Shown piece after piece: positions 31,811 through 41,041 of a DNA stretch of 64,000 bases. Both the position numbers and the translations under genes were made by a program. The stretch's first letter is position 1. Each line of letters begins with the position of its first letter. This stretch comes from a bacterium 1xD8-48 (GTDB lineage: Bacteria > Bacillota > Clostridia > Lachnospirales > Lachnospiraceae): contig QZDS01000004.1 in the NCBI GenBank assembly GCA_009917455.1, positions 1 to 64,000 on the forward strand, written 5' to 3'. A model generated the notes under the pieces. It ran no database searches, was not told the DNA's origin, and was given only the letters and a program-made list of their open reading frames with translations.

Positions 31811-33790
31811 ATGGCAACAAAAAAGAATCTGGGAATCGGAGCCGCAGTGGTGGCGGCAGGAGCGGCAACCGCGATAGCCGCATCGAAAAAGCACAGGAAA
31901 GCGGAAAGTAAAAATACCGGTAAAACCGCAGGTGCACAGGGAGAAAGGCAGGAATATCGTAATACGGAAAGGGGAAAGGGCGAAAAAAACAGTAAAGGCA
32001 TTTATTATACAAACGGAAATTATGAAGCCTTTGCGAGGCCGAAAAAGCCCGAGGGTGTGGATGAAAAGAACGCCTACATCGCAGGAAGCGGCCTGGCGTC
32101 TCTGGCAGCAGCCTGTTTTCTGGTGAGGGACGGCCAGATGCCGGGGGACCACATTCATATTTTAGAGTCGATGGACATTGCAGGCGGCGCCTGTGACGGA
32201 ATTTATGATTCCACAAGAGGATATATTATGAGAGGCGGACGGGAAATGGAAAACCATTTCGAATGTCTGTGGGATTTGTTTCGCAGCATTCCTTCCATAG
32301 AAACGCCGAGCGTATCCGTTCTGGATGAGTATTACTGGCTGAATAAGGAAGACCCCAACTATTCCCTTTGCCGCGCAACGGTGAATCAGGGCGAGGACGC
32401 CCATACAGACGGAAAATTCAACTTAAGCCAGAAAGGCTGTATGGAAATCATGAAGCTCTTTATGACCAGGGATGAGGATTTGTACGACAAAACCATTGAG
32501 GACGTGTTCGATAACGAGGTTTTTGATTCTACCTTCTGGCTGTACTGGCGTACCATGTTTGCATTTGAAAATTGGCACAGCGCTCTTGAGATGAAGCTTT
32601 ATTTCCAGAGATTCATCCATCATATTGCGGGACTGCCGGATTTCAGCGCACTGAAATTTACAAAGTATAATCAATACGAATCTCTGATTCTCCCCATGCA
32701 GAAGTATCTGGAGGAGGCGGGAGTTGACTTCCGTTTCCATACGGAAGTGACTAATGTGATTTTTGAATTTAAAAACGGAAAAAAGGTGGCAAAAACCATA
32801 GAATATAAGGACAGAGGTGTGGAAAAGGGAATCGTTCTCACAGAAAACGACCTTGTCTTTGTGACAAACGGAAGCTGTACGGAGGGAACTATATACGGCG
32901 ACCAGAACCATGCGCCTAACGGGGACGCGGAGGTAAGAACCAGCGGCTGCTGGAGCCTGTGGAAAAATATTGCCAGGCAGGACGCTTCTTTCGGGCATCC
33001 CGAAAAATTCTGTTCCGATATTTCAAAGACGAACTGGGAGTCTGCTACCGTTACCACGCTGGACGATAAGATTATTCCTTATATTACCAATATCTGCAAG
33101 CGCGACCCCAGAAGCGGAAGGGTAGTTACAGGAGGAATCGTGAGCTGTAAGGATTCAAGCTGGCTGATGAGCTGGACAATCAACAGACAGGGACAGTTTA
33201 AGGAACAGGATAAAGATAAGGTCTGCGTCTGGGTATACGGACTGTTTACGGATGTTCCCGGCGATTTTGTAAAAAAGCCAATGAAAGAGTGTACAGGAAA
33301 GGAAATTACGGAGGAATGGCTCTACCATTTAGGTGTTCCTGTGGAGGAGATTGAGGAGCTGGCGGAGAACAGCGCGGTCTGCGTTCCCACTATGATGCCT
33401 TATATCACGGCATTCTTTATGCCGAGAACTAAAGGAGACAGACCGGACGTCATTCCTGACGGCTGTGTGAACTTTGCTTTCCTTGGACAGTTCGCCGAAA
33501 CACCCAGGGATACCGTATTTACCACGGAATATTCCGTAAGGACGGCAATGGAAGCAGTATACGGACTTCTTGGTGTGGACAGAGGCGTGCCGGAGGTATG
33601 GGGAAGCGTTTATGATATCCGTGAGCTTTTGGACAGCAGTGTCAGGCTGATGGACGGAAAGTCGCCTCTTGAAATTGAACTCCCCGGACCTCTTAACGCA
33701 TTAAAGAAGCCGGTGCTCCGCGTAATAAAAGGAACGGTGATTGAAAAAGTACTGCGGGACCATGATGTGATTAAAGAGGGGATGATTTAA
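31811..33790 (+). CDS. ohyA: Oleate hydratase (FAD-dependent, myosin-cross-reactive-antigen family)
   Basis: 659 residues from ATG 31811 behind AAAGGTGG. The FAD-binding motif AYIAGSGLASLAAACFLVRD is near residue 85. RGGREMENHFECLWDLF and the later MPYITAFFMPRTKGDRP and FLGQFAETPRDTVFTTEYSV are family hallmarks. It adds water to the cis-9 double bond of oleate or linoleate to give 10-hydroxy acids, detoxifying unsaturated fatty acids at the membrane. The first ~60 residues are an extension with a small hydrophobic Gly/Ala-rich helix (GIGAAVVAAGAATAIAA) followed by lysines, possibly a membrane anchor. Confidence 0.92.
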   Translation: MATKKNLGIGAAVVAAGAATAIAASKKHRKAESKNTGKTAGAQGERQEYRNTERGKGEKNSKGIYYTNGNYEAFARPKKPEGVDEKNAYIAGSGLASLAAACFLVRDGQMPGDHIHILESMDIAGGACDGIYDSTRGYIMRGGREMENHFECLWDLFRSIPSIETPSVSVLDEYYWLNKEDPNYSLCRATVNQGEDAHTDGKFNLSQKGCMEIMKLFMTRDEDLYDKTIEDVFDNEVFDSTFWLYWRTMFAFENWHSALEMKLYFQRFIHHIAGLPDFSALKFTKYNQYESLILPMQKYLEEAGVDFRFHTEVTNVIFEFKNGKKVAKTIEYKDRGVEKGIVLTENDLVFVTNGSCTEGTIYGDQNHAPNGDAEVRTSGCWSLWKNIARQDASFGHPEKFCSDISKTNWESATVTTLDDKIIPYITNICKRDPRSGRVVTGGIVSCKDSSWLMSWTINRQGQFKEQDKDKVCVWVYGLFTDVPGDFVKKPMKECTGKEITEEWLYHLGVPVEEIEELAENSAVCVPTMMPYITAFFMPRTKGDRPDVIPDGCVNFAFLGQFAETPRDTVFTTEYSVRTAMEAVYGLLGVDRGVPEVWGSVYDIRELLDSSVRLMDGKSPLEIELPGPLNALKKPVLRVIKGTVIEKVLRDHDVIKEGMI

Positions 33791-33794
33791 ATTC

Positions 33795-35108
33795 TCACTT
33801 TTCCGGCAGAACGACTACAAACTCGGCTCCCTTCGGAACAGCATCCTTTACGGTAATGCTCCCGTTATGGGAAGCAACAATTTCATAAGCAATTGACAAT
33901 CCCAGCCCGAAGTGCCCTTTGGTGCTTCGGGATTTTTCCGCCCGGTAGAAGCGGTCAAATATCTTCCCTTTATCCTCATCGGAAATACCAATCCCATTGT
34001 CCTTCACTGAAAGAAGGAAGCCTCTTTTATCGTAAGAAAGGGAAAGGATTATTTTTCCGTTTTTTTGTGTATAGCTGATGGCATTATGGAGTAAGATGGA
34101 AATTACCTGGCTGATGCGGTCGGGGTCGCAGCTGCACGGAGGAAAAATGTTTTCCGGCAGTTCAGCGGAAAGCGCAATTTGCTTTTCCTTTGCAAGGGGT
34201 TCAAAGGCTTCATAAGAATTGATAATCAGGGTGTCTAATTCCACAGGTTTTTTGCGGACAGGGAGATTCTGGTCCTGCTCGGATAAGATAAGCATGTCGT
34301 TGATTAAGGCGGACATGCGAAGGCTTTCCTGTCTGATTGTTTTAAAGAATCTCTGTTGCGAAGCGCTTTGCTGATTGCCATCTTCTGCATTCCGGCAGCA
34401 GTCGATAGAGGACAAAATAATGGCCAGAGGCGTCCGCAGCTCGTGGGAGGCAGAGGAAATAAAACGGGCCTGTCTTTGCTGGCTTTCGGAGATGGGCTGC
34501 AAAAGCTTTCCGGTAAAAATAAAGGAAAAGAAAGCGAGAAGTATAATAGCGGTTAAGTCAATCAGAAAAAAACGGAAACGCTGTTCCGAGATTTGCTTTT
34601 CCAGCATGTTAAGAGGGGAAAAGACAATGATCTGCATCATGGATTTCCCTTTTTCTATGGAAATAACGCATCCAAAGTATTTTTCTTTCGTGGAAGGCGA
34701 GGTAAACTGATATTCCACATGATAGGAGACGTAAGGAGAAGATACAGCATCTGTGGCTTCTATTTCATAGGTATTATGATAGACATCCAGACATTCCCTC
34801 ATGATAGTTTTTCTAAAGTCCTCAGAATGCCCGCTAAGCTGGTTATAGAGAAAGGGAACTCCATTGTCCAGGGCAAAAAAGGTATAATTACCCTGTGCCT
34901 CCATTTTGGAGAGCCATTGCATTGAAATAACGGGCATCTGCTCTAAATTGGTGGCGATGGTATTCATATCGTTTTTGAAAGAGTTATACTGATTTCTGAA
35001 AAGTCCGCTTTCTGATACATACAGATAACACAGAGACATGATAATCATAATCGCTGCGGTGATTCCCGTAAACAGGCAGGTTAGCTGCAAGTGCACTTTT
35101 TTATACAT
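33795..35108 (-). CDS. Sensor histidine kinase
   Basis: 437 residues from ATG 35108 with GGAGG upstream. TM1 (about 8-30) and TM2 (about 175-198) enclose a ~145-residue extracellular sensor domain. The HisKA box is SSASHELRTPLAIILSSIDC with the phosphorylated His, and the ATPase has an N-box (SQVISILLHNAISYT), SVKDNGIGISDEDKGKIFDR and GLGLSIAYEIV. It phosphorylates the response regulator encoded 79 bp upstream. It converges on oleate hydratase with only 4 bp between stops. The stimulus is unknown. Confidence 0.92.
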   Translation of the reverse strand: MYKKVHLQLTCLFTGITAAIMIIMSLCYLYVSESGLFRNQYNSFKNDMNTIATNLEQMPVISMQWLSKMEAQGNYTFFALDNGVPFLYNQLSGHSEDFRKTIMRECLDVYHNTYEIEATDAVSSPYVSYHVEYQFTSPSTKEKYFGCVISIEKGKSMMQIIVFSPLNMLEKQISEQRFRFFLIDLTAIILLAFFSFIFTGKLLQPISESQQRQARFISSASHELRTPLAIILSSIDCCRNAEDGNQQSASQQRFFKTIRQESLRMSALINDMLILSEQDQNLPVRKKPVELDTLIINSYEAFEPLAKEKQIALSAELPENIFPPCSCDPDRISQVISILLHNAISYTQKNGKIILSLSYDKRGFLLSVKDNGIGISDEDKGKIFDRFYRAEKSRSTKGHFGLGLSIAYEIVASHNGSITVKDAVPKGAEFVVVLPEK

Positions 35109-35187
35109 GATGACCTCCACGCCGGAATATTCTGTACATGCATTTCATGAATATCACAAGGTTTTGGAATGTTGTCAGGAGGCTTTT

Positions 35188-35871
35188 TCAGTCCGGCGAA
35201 TCCTGCAGGCAGTAGCCGATTCCCCGGATGGTTTTAATCTGTAAGGCGCTTCCGGTTCCTCTAAGACGCCGTCTCAGGAAATGAATATAATTGTCCAGAT
35301 TCCCTTCCTCCACGTCGCTGTCCGGCCCCCACACCTTAAGGAGAAGGAGATTTCTTGACAGAGTCTGTCCCTTTCTTCGCAGAAAGGTTTCCATAAGAGA
35401 GGCCTCCCGTTTGGAGAGGGTACAGCTCCCGGCAGGTCCTTCAAGGCGGTCTTCGTTCATGTGCCATATAACGTCGGAAACGGGAAGAATATCTCCGTTA
35501 TTATTCAGTGCGGAGGGGCGCCTGGTAACGCAGCGTATTCTGGCGAGAAGCTCTTCTAAGGCAAATGGTTTTACCAGATAATCGTCGGCACCCAAATCAA
35601 GCCCCGTCACCTTATCGGAGAGAGTGCCAAGAGCCGTGAGGAGAATAATCGGAGTGGTAATTTTCTTTTTTCGAAGATTAGTGAGAACTAAAGTTCCTTC
35701 CATATGCGGAAGCATCCTGTCTAAAAGAATCACATCGTAGATATTTTGTTCCCCATAGTAAAGGGCTTCTTCGCCGTCATAGCAGGAATCAACGGTGAAG
35801 CCCTCCAGTTCCAGTGAAATTGTAAGGGTCTGATTTAATTCTCTGTCGTCTTCTGCAAGTAAAATTCTCAT
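35188..35871 (-). CDS. OmpR/PhoB family response regulator
   Basis: 227 residues from ATG 35871 (RBS AGAGGATG). The receiver has the acidic pair (LLAEDDREL), the phosphorylated Asp in VILLDRMLPHMEG, the Thr/Ala of LLTALG and Lys of DDYLVKPFALEEL. The C-terminal winged helix (residues ~130-225) has CTLSKREASLMETFLRRKGQ and NLDNYIHFLRRRLRGTGSAL. Such regulators bind direct repeats 10-11 bp apart. TTTAGAG repeats of this type lie at its own promoter, at 36075 and at 25192. Confidence 0.92.
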   Translation of the reverse strand: MRILLAEDDRELNQTLTISLELEGFTVDSCYDGEEALYYGEQNIYDVILLDRMLPHMEGTLVLTNLRKKKITTPIILLTALGTLSDKVTGLDLGADDYLVKPFALEELLARIRCVTRRPSALNNNGDILPVSDVIWHMNEDRLEGPAGSCTLSKREASLMETFLRRKGQTLSRNLLLLKVWGPDSDVEEGNLDNYIHFLRRRLRGTGSALQIKTIRGIGYCLQDSPD

Positions 35872-35930
35872 TATAATCATCCTCTTCCAGTCATTTTTAT
35901 AGTATTCTATCACAGATTTCTAAAAAAAAT

Positions 35931-36010
35931 CTCTAAATTATCTCTAAGATTTAATTTTTTATTATATAAAATTGGTTTTAGAGAGAATTTAGAGATTTGA
36001 CTGCTATATT
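35931..36010. promoter_or_regulatory. Divergent control region with TTTAGAG repeats
   Basis: Rightward: TTTAGAG at 35977-35983 and 35988-35994 (11 bp apart), then -10 TATATT at 36005-36010, 17 bp after the start of the second box. Leftward, toward the regulator: CTTAGAG and TTTAGAG on the minus strand (35948-35942 and 35937-35931), again 11 bp apart, with a possible -10 TAGAAT further on (35910-35905). This fits autoregulation and activation of the lipoprotein operon. Confidence 0.7.
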
Positions 36011-36074
36011 ACAGGAAAACGGCAGGTATCGAAATATCTGTACGGATTGATTTAAGAAGGAGGAGCAAAGATTT

Positions 36075-36647
36075 ATGAGAAAACAAAAGGCAGCCTTGTT
36101 GCTTATGGCTTTATTGCTGGCAGCAGGCGGATGCGGTAACAAAACGGAACAATTGGTTGAGCCCGTGGTGGAGTCGGTTACAGAACCGGAGGATAATGCG
36201 GGCGGCGCTGAAGAAGGAGGCGGGGAGGAAGCCGGAAAAGAAACTGCTGGTGAAGATGATTCGGGCAATGAGAATCCAGACGAGGGCCAAAATACCCCGG
36301 CGGGAGAAGACTCGTTTGAGGGAGTGGTGAGAGAAATCAATGAAAAGGACAATTTTGTAGTAGTCAGTAAAATTTTTACGGAAGAAGTTGACGGCGGAAT
36401 GGTGGCGGCGGAAGTTATCGCAATAGACGGAAGCGAGGACGAGGAACTTATTACCGTTTATTTTACGGAAAGTACGACATTTAAAATCAAGACGGTAAAA
36501 AACGCCGGAGAGGAAGTTACGGAAAAGGAAGGCGCTTTTTCAGATATCAAAGAGGAATTGACGCTGGAGTTTAAGGGAAAAATGGATGCCAAAGGGGAAG
36601 AATTCCTGGCTGACGAGGTGTTTATCTATGAATTTATTTATACCTGA
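36075..36647 (+). CDS. Lipoprotein with acidic linker and beta domain
   Basis: 190 residues. The lipobox is AAGGC with Cys20. Residues ~22-80 are a Glu/Gly/Asn-rich linker. Residues ~80-190 are a beta domain (FEGVVREINEKDNFVVVSKI, then ITVYFTESTTFKIKTVKNAG, ending DEVFIYEFIY). The layout matches the lipoprotein at 25192, and both have the same promoter repeats. RBS GAAGGAGGAG precedes ATG 36075. It is the first gene of the operon with the solute-binding fusion, two permeases and the adaptor protein. Function unknown. Confidence 0.75.
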   Translation: MRKQKAALLLMALLLAAGGCGNKTEQLVEPVVESVTEPEDNAGGAEEGGGEEAGKETAGEDDSGNENPDEGQNTPAGEDSFEGVVREINEKDNFVVVSKIFTEEVDGGMVAAEVIAIDGSEDEELITVYFTESTTFKIKTVKNAGEEVTEKEGAFSDIKEELTLEFKGKMDAKGEEFLADEVFIYEFIYT

Positions 36648-36669
36648 AAAAAGGAAAGGTGAGGAAGCT

Positions 36670-39120
36670 ATGCTACATAAAATGAAAAGCCATAAAAGAA
36701 TACTGTCAATCATTATGATACTGGTTATGGCAACATCTCTTTTCACAGGATGCAGTATGATGAAAACGGCGGAAAAAACAGAAGAGGACGGACAACAGGG
36801 CAGCCAGATTGGGGATGCCGGAAATGAAGGAGAAAAAGGTGGGGAAACACAGGACGCAGAAGACAGTAACGCCATGGGACGGTATGTGGAGACTTCCACG
36901 GATATAGGGGAATACTGCGTCATGCCGAAAGGAATTACAAGACTCTCTGACGGCAGTATCGTTATTCCCGATGCGTATTATGGCAGAGTAGTGTCAGAGG
37001 ATAACGGCGCAGGCTGGTCCACAGAAACCCTGGAGTGGCAGTCAGAGGCCCGGAAGAATGAATATACGATTCTGGACGTCGCATACGGAGCGGACGGAAC
37101 AGCAGGCATGATTTACACTGTTCCAAAGGATAATGCGTCTGATGAAAATGAAGGAGAAGCCGGTGAAGAGGGCGCGGAGGATACAAGTGATTCCGGTGAT
37201 GACGATTCCACTGACGACGAGGCTACAGAGAAAAAATGCCTTGTGGTAAAGCCCGACGGAACACAGATTTCCGTTCAGATTGAAGTTTCTGAGGAAGAGG
37301 GTTATCCTTACAAAATCTGGATTTCGGATAAGGGGAGAGTTTTCATAACCACTTTCGGAGACAACATTTATGAGGTGAACGGTGAAGGCATAGGGGAAAA
37401 GTTCCTTACGGTGGAAGGAAGGCCCGAACAGATTCGGTTTGCAGGCAATTTTATGGTAATAGACGGAATCCGTTTTAAAAACGGAGTGGTTATCTACGAT
37501 TTGGAGAAGGGAGAATATATCACAGACGAGGTATTAAGCGATTTCCTGAAAGAAAATTATGAGGAAAGGAGTTACAGCACCCAGGATTGCTTTGATGTGT
37601 TCTTTTTCGGAGGGGAGGACGGCTCCCTCTATATGGCAGGAAACAAGGGGCTACACCGCCATGTAATCGGGGGCAGCGCTATTGAGCAGGTGGTTGACGG
37701 AAGTCTCTCCAGCTTTAATAATCCCAGTAATCTGATTAAAGGAATGACGGCGGTGCCGGACAATGAGTTTCTTGTGCTGTTTTCCGGAAACAAGCTGGTG
37801 CGCCTTACCTATAATCCTGATATTCCCACGGTTCCCAATGAACGGCTTAAGGTATACAGCCTAAAGGAAAACGATACCATGCGGCAGGCCGTGAATTTTT
37901 ATCAGACTGCCAATCCCGAGGTTTATGTGGAATATGAGGTTGGAATAGAAAGCGAAAGCTCCGTGACCAGAGACGATGCGCTTAAGAAACTAAATACCCG
38001 GATTATGGCCGGAGAGGGACCGGATGTTATGGTACTGGATAATATGCCCGTTGATTCCTATATAGAAAAGAATCTTCTCCTGGATTTGAGCGACTGTATC
38101 GACGAGCAGGAGCTTTACGGAAATATTGTGGACGCTTTCAGGAGAGACGGAAAAATTTATATGATTCCCTGTGAAATCCAGCTTCCTCTGGTAATGGGGA
38201 AGGAAAAATATATATCGCAGATGACGGATTTAAAGGGAATCGCCGATGCAATGGAAACCTTGAGAAAGGATAATCCCGGCAAGGCGCTCCTTGAGATTTA
38301 CTCGGAAAGAGGCATTATGAGAATGTTTTCCATGGTTTCGTCTCCTTCCTGGAAAACAGAGGACGGCTCCCTCGATAAGGAAGCGCTTAAGGAGTTCTTA
38401 ACCCAGTGTAAGAGGATTTATGATGCGGAGCTTGAGGGAATACCGCAGGAAGCTATAGAGGAGTACAATGACAGAAGCACAACATATTCTTCCTTCTACG
38501 GCGGAACAAGAGAAAACTCAGATTATTTCAGGGTAGCTGACGAAATCAGCTATCTGATGGAGGACAGGGCTGTTATTATGGGTACGGTTTATTATCCCCA
38601 CGGTGTCTGCGAGCAGTTTTCCGTGAACAGGGTGGAAGGACATGAGGATGACGTAATGAAGCCTATGGAAGGCATGGATAAAAATGTATTTATACCGAAG
38701 ACTCTTGTGGGAATCAACGCTTCCTCCGCTGTCATCGACAGGGCGAAGGAGATGATAAAGATACTTTTAGGAGCGGAAAACCAGGAGGAGCTCTTTTATG
38801 GGCTTTCCATCCGTAAGGACGCACTGGAAAAAAGCTTTGAGGTGGACGAACAGTTTATCAGCGAAGAGGGAATTTTCAGCTCCCTCGGGTTATCGACAGG
38901 CGATGGACGGAGCTATAATTTCAAAATTTATGTAATGGAACCGGAGCAGATGGAGACCCTTAAGGGATGGATTGAGGCGGCAAAAACTCCCTATATAGAA
39001 GATACCGTGATTGAGGAGGCGGTGTACGCCGAGGGCGCGGGATATATACAGGGAAATGAAAGCCTTGAGGAAGCAGTAAGCGCAATCGAGCAGAGTATCG
39101 CCATTTATATGTCCGAGTAG
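36670..39120 (+). CDS. Lipoprotein fusing a beta-propeller-like region to a sugar-type solute-binding domain
   Basis: 816 residues from ATG 36670 (GAAAGGTGAGG upstream). Lipid attachment is at Cys28 (SLFTGC). Residues ~60-370 show repeated DGS/GRV-type strands (RLSDGSIVIPDAYYGRVV, then GGEDGSLYMAGNKGLHRHVI), suggesting a propeller. An acidic insert interrupts it near 150-185. Residues ~385-816 resemble an extracellular solute-binding protein of the maltose type (MRQAVNFYQTANPEVYVEYE, then LNTRIMAGEGPDVMVLDNMP). Standard binding proteins lack the propeller. The two permeases follow directly, so it should deliver ligand to them. Confidence 0.8.
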   Translation: MLHKMKSHKRILSIIMILVMATSLFTGCSMMKTAEKTEEDGQQGSQIGDAGNEGEKGGETQDAEDSNAMGRYVETSTDIGEYCVMPKGITRLSDGSIVIPDAYYGRVVSEDNGAGWSTETLEWQSEARKNEYTILDVAYGADGTAGMIYTVPKDNASDENEGEAGEEGAEDTSDSGDDDSTDDEATEKKCLVVKPDGTQISVQIEVSEEEGYPYKIWISDKGRVFITTFGDNIYEVNGEGIGEKFLTVEGRPEQIRFAGNFMVIDGIRFKNGVVIYDLEKGEYITDEVLSDFLKENYEERSYSTQDCFDVFFFGGEDGSLYMAGNKGLHRHVIGGSAIEQVVDGSLSSFNNPSNLIKGMTAVPDNEFLVLFSGNKLVRLTYNPDIPTVPNERLKVYSLKENDTMRQAVNFYQTANPEVYVEYEVGIESESSVTRDDALKKLNTRIMAGEGPDVMVLDNMPVDSYIEKNLLLDLSDCIDEQELYGNIVDAFRRDGKIYMIPCEIQLPLVMGKEKYISQMTDLKGIADAMETLRKDNPGKALLEIYSERGIMRMFSMVSSPSWKTEDGSLDKEALKEFLTQCKRIYDAELEGIPQEAIEEYNDRSTTYSSFYGGTRENSDYFRVADEISYLMEDRAVIMGTVYYPHGVCEQFSVNRVEGHEDDVMKPMEGMDKNVFIPKTLVGINASSAVIDRAKEMIKILLGAENQEELFYGLSIRKDALEKSFEVDEQFISEEGIFSSLGLSTGDGRSYNFKIYVMEPEQMETLKGWIEAAKTPYIEDTVIEEAVYAEGAGYIQGNESLEEAVSAIEQSIAIYMSE

Positions 39121-39177
39121 AAAATTCAGGTTTGGGCGGAGCTGTCAGAACGGCAGCTCCCTGTCTGGAGGAGACTT

Positions 39178-40041
39178 ATGAGAAAAAGTAAAAAGCGGAG
39201 GGCTTTCTTTCTTTTCATGGCTCCCAGCTTTATGGGAGTAATCATTTTTGTGATTCTTCCCTTTATGGATGTATTTAAAAGGTCGTTTACCACGGCGGTG
39301 ACAGGAGATTTTACCGGAGCGGCAAACTTTCAGACAATTTTCAGTAATCAGGCTTTTTTACTTGCGGTAAAAAATACCCTGCGCTTTACCTTTGTATGTA
39401 TTCCGCTTCTGGTGTTTATCGGATTTTTAATCGCCTGGCCTTTGAGTAAGCTGAAAAATGCGGGCCTGATTAAGTCGGTTTACTTATTTCCCCTTGCCAT
39501 GCCCACGGCTACCATTGTGATGGTGTGGAAAATGACATTTTATAAGGAAGGTTTTCTTAATCTGTTCCTTACCCGAATCGGAGAGTGGACAGGGCTGTGG
39601 GGCGGGATACATACGGATTATCTTGGAACTGAGGCTGCGTTCTGGGTGCTGGTGTGCAGCTATATCTGGAAAAATACAGGCTATACGGTGGTACTGTGGC
39701 TGGCCGGGATTCTGGGAATTTCCACGGATTTGATTGACGCGGCCAGGGTGGACGGAGCCGGAGGGTTAAAGAGAATCTGGTATATTGTCCTGCCCAATTT
39801 AAAAGGAAGCCTTTACACTATCGTGATTTTATCTTTTTTAAATTCCTTTAAGATTTACAGGGAAGCTTATCTGGTGGCCGGCGCGTATCCCGAGCAGAGC
39901 ATCTATCTTTTGCAGCATCTGTTTAACAACTGGTTTGTCAATCTGGAATTTGACAAGATGGCGGCAGCAGCAGTCTGCACCGGAGGATTTCTTTTTCTGG
40001 TAATTTTACTTCTGCAAAGGGCGTGGGATAAGGAAGTATAG
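39178..40041 (+). CDS. ABC sugar-type permease (MalF/UgpA-like)
   Basis: 287 residues with six predicted membrane helices. The EAA loop is DLIDAARVDGAGGLKRIWYI followed by LPNLKG, near residue 185, the site that docks an ATPase. The start at ATG 39178 follows GGAGGAG. It pairs with the next permease to form the membrane channel of an importer of the carbohydrate-uptake type. No ATPase gene is present in the operon, so a shared MsmK-like ATPase encoded elsewhere is likely. Confidence 0.9.
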   Translation: MRKSKKRRAFFLFMAPSFMGVIIFVILPFMDVFKRSFTTAVTGDFTGAANFQTIFSNQAFLLAVKNTLRFTFVCIPLLVFIGFLIAWPLSKLKNAGLIKSVYLFPLAMPTATIVMVWKMTFYKEGFLNLFLTRIGEWTGLWGGIHTDYLGTEAAFWVLVCSYIWKNTGYTVVLWLAGILGISTDLIDAARVDGAGGLKRIWYIVLPNLKGSLYTIVILSFLNSFKIYREAYLVAGAYPEQSIYLLQHLFNNWFVNLEFDKMAAAAVCTGGFLFLVILLLQRAWDKEV

Positions 40042-40075
40042 GCAAACAGGCTCTTTTACCGTTATGGAGGACGAT

Positions 40076-40969
40076 ATGAAAGGAAAGAAAATCAATTTTA
40101 AAATATCGGATAATTTACAAAGAGGGGTATTGGCAAGTCTTCTTCTCCTGCCGGGGATTCTGGTGGTCCTCCCTGTGGTGCTGCTCGTCACCGGTTCCGT
40201 GATGGATCAGTATGAGCTGGCGGAGCTTCTGAAACCAATTTTCCGGGAAAAGGGAGCGGGAGAAGCCTTTCAGTTTATCACCTGGCGTCTTGTTCCTGAT
40301 TTTCCCTCCTTTGCCAATTATGGGAAACTGCTTTTCTTATCGCCGCAGTTTTTCGTGCTTTTCTGGAATTCCGTGAAAATGGTGCTGCTTATTCTTGCAG
40401 GGCAGCTTCTTATCGGCGTACCTGCGGCCTGGGCATTTGCGGCGTACCAGAATCGATTTGGGAAACTGCTTTTTACCCTTTATGTGGTACTGATGCTTCT
40501 GCCCTTTCAGGTGACCATGCTTTCCAGCTATCTGGTTTTGAACGGTTTTTCCCTGTTAAATACCCATACGGCGGTTATTTTACCGGCGGTGTTTTCCACC
40601 TTTCCCGTGTTTTTGTGTTACGGGGGCTTTCGGGGAATCCCCATGCAATTATTTGAAGCGGCCAGAGTAGACGGAGCGACGGAAATGTTTATATTCTTTA
40701 AAATAGGATTGCCTCTGGGGAAAAGCGGTATTTTGTCGGCTCTGGTGCTGGGATTTCTGGAATACTGGAATATGATGGAGCAGCCCATGGCCTTTCTGGA
40801 CGACAAGTCGCTGTGGCCGTTATCCTTATATCTGCCGGAAATCACCTGGGAGCGGGCGGGCTTTGCTTTCTGCGCTTCCATCATTACTTTGATACCGGCT
40901 GCTTTTGTGTTTGTGCTTGGGCAGGATTATTTAGAGCAGGGGATTATATATTCGGGTTTGAAAGAATAG
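40076..40969 (+). CDS. ABC sugar-type permease (MalG/UgpE-like)
   Basis: 297 residues from ATG 40076, with GGAGG 5 bp upstream inside an alternative start at 40064. There are six membrane helices. The EAA loop is LFEAARVDGATEMFIFFKIG followed by LPLGKS. It is the second half of the permease pair. The C-terminus ends GQDYLEQGIIYSGLKE, typical of MalG-type proteins. It lies 34 bp after the first permease. Confidence 0.9.
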   Translation: MKGKKINFKISDNLQRGVLASLLLLPGILVVLPVVLLVTGSVMDQYELAELLKPIFREKGAGEAFQFITWRLVPDFPSFANYGKLLFLSPQFFVLFWNSVKMVLLILAGQLLIGVPAAWAFAAYQNRFGKLLFTLYVVLMLLPFQVTMLSSYLVLNGFSLLNTHTAVILPAVFSTFPVFLCYGGFRGIPMQLFEAARVDGATEMFIFFKIGLPLGKSGILSALVLGFLEYWNMMEQPMAFLDDKSLWPLSLYLPEITWERAGFAFCASIITLIPAAFVFVLGQDYLEQGIIYSGLKE

Positions 40970-41041
40970 AGAGCCGAAGAATGTCCGACAGATATTTGGC
41001 TGGTTCTTAATCATTCCGGGTGTCGCGGGAGGAGGAGAAGG

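Noticed and set aside
31596-32216. Long open frame on the minus strand inside oleate hydratase and the region before it
   Set aside because: It overlaps a clear terminator and a well-supported gene on the other strand, has a low-complexity Phe/Pro/Arg-rich product and no RBS.
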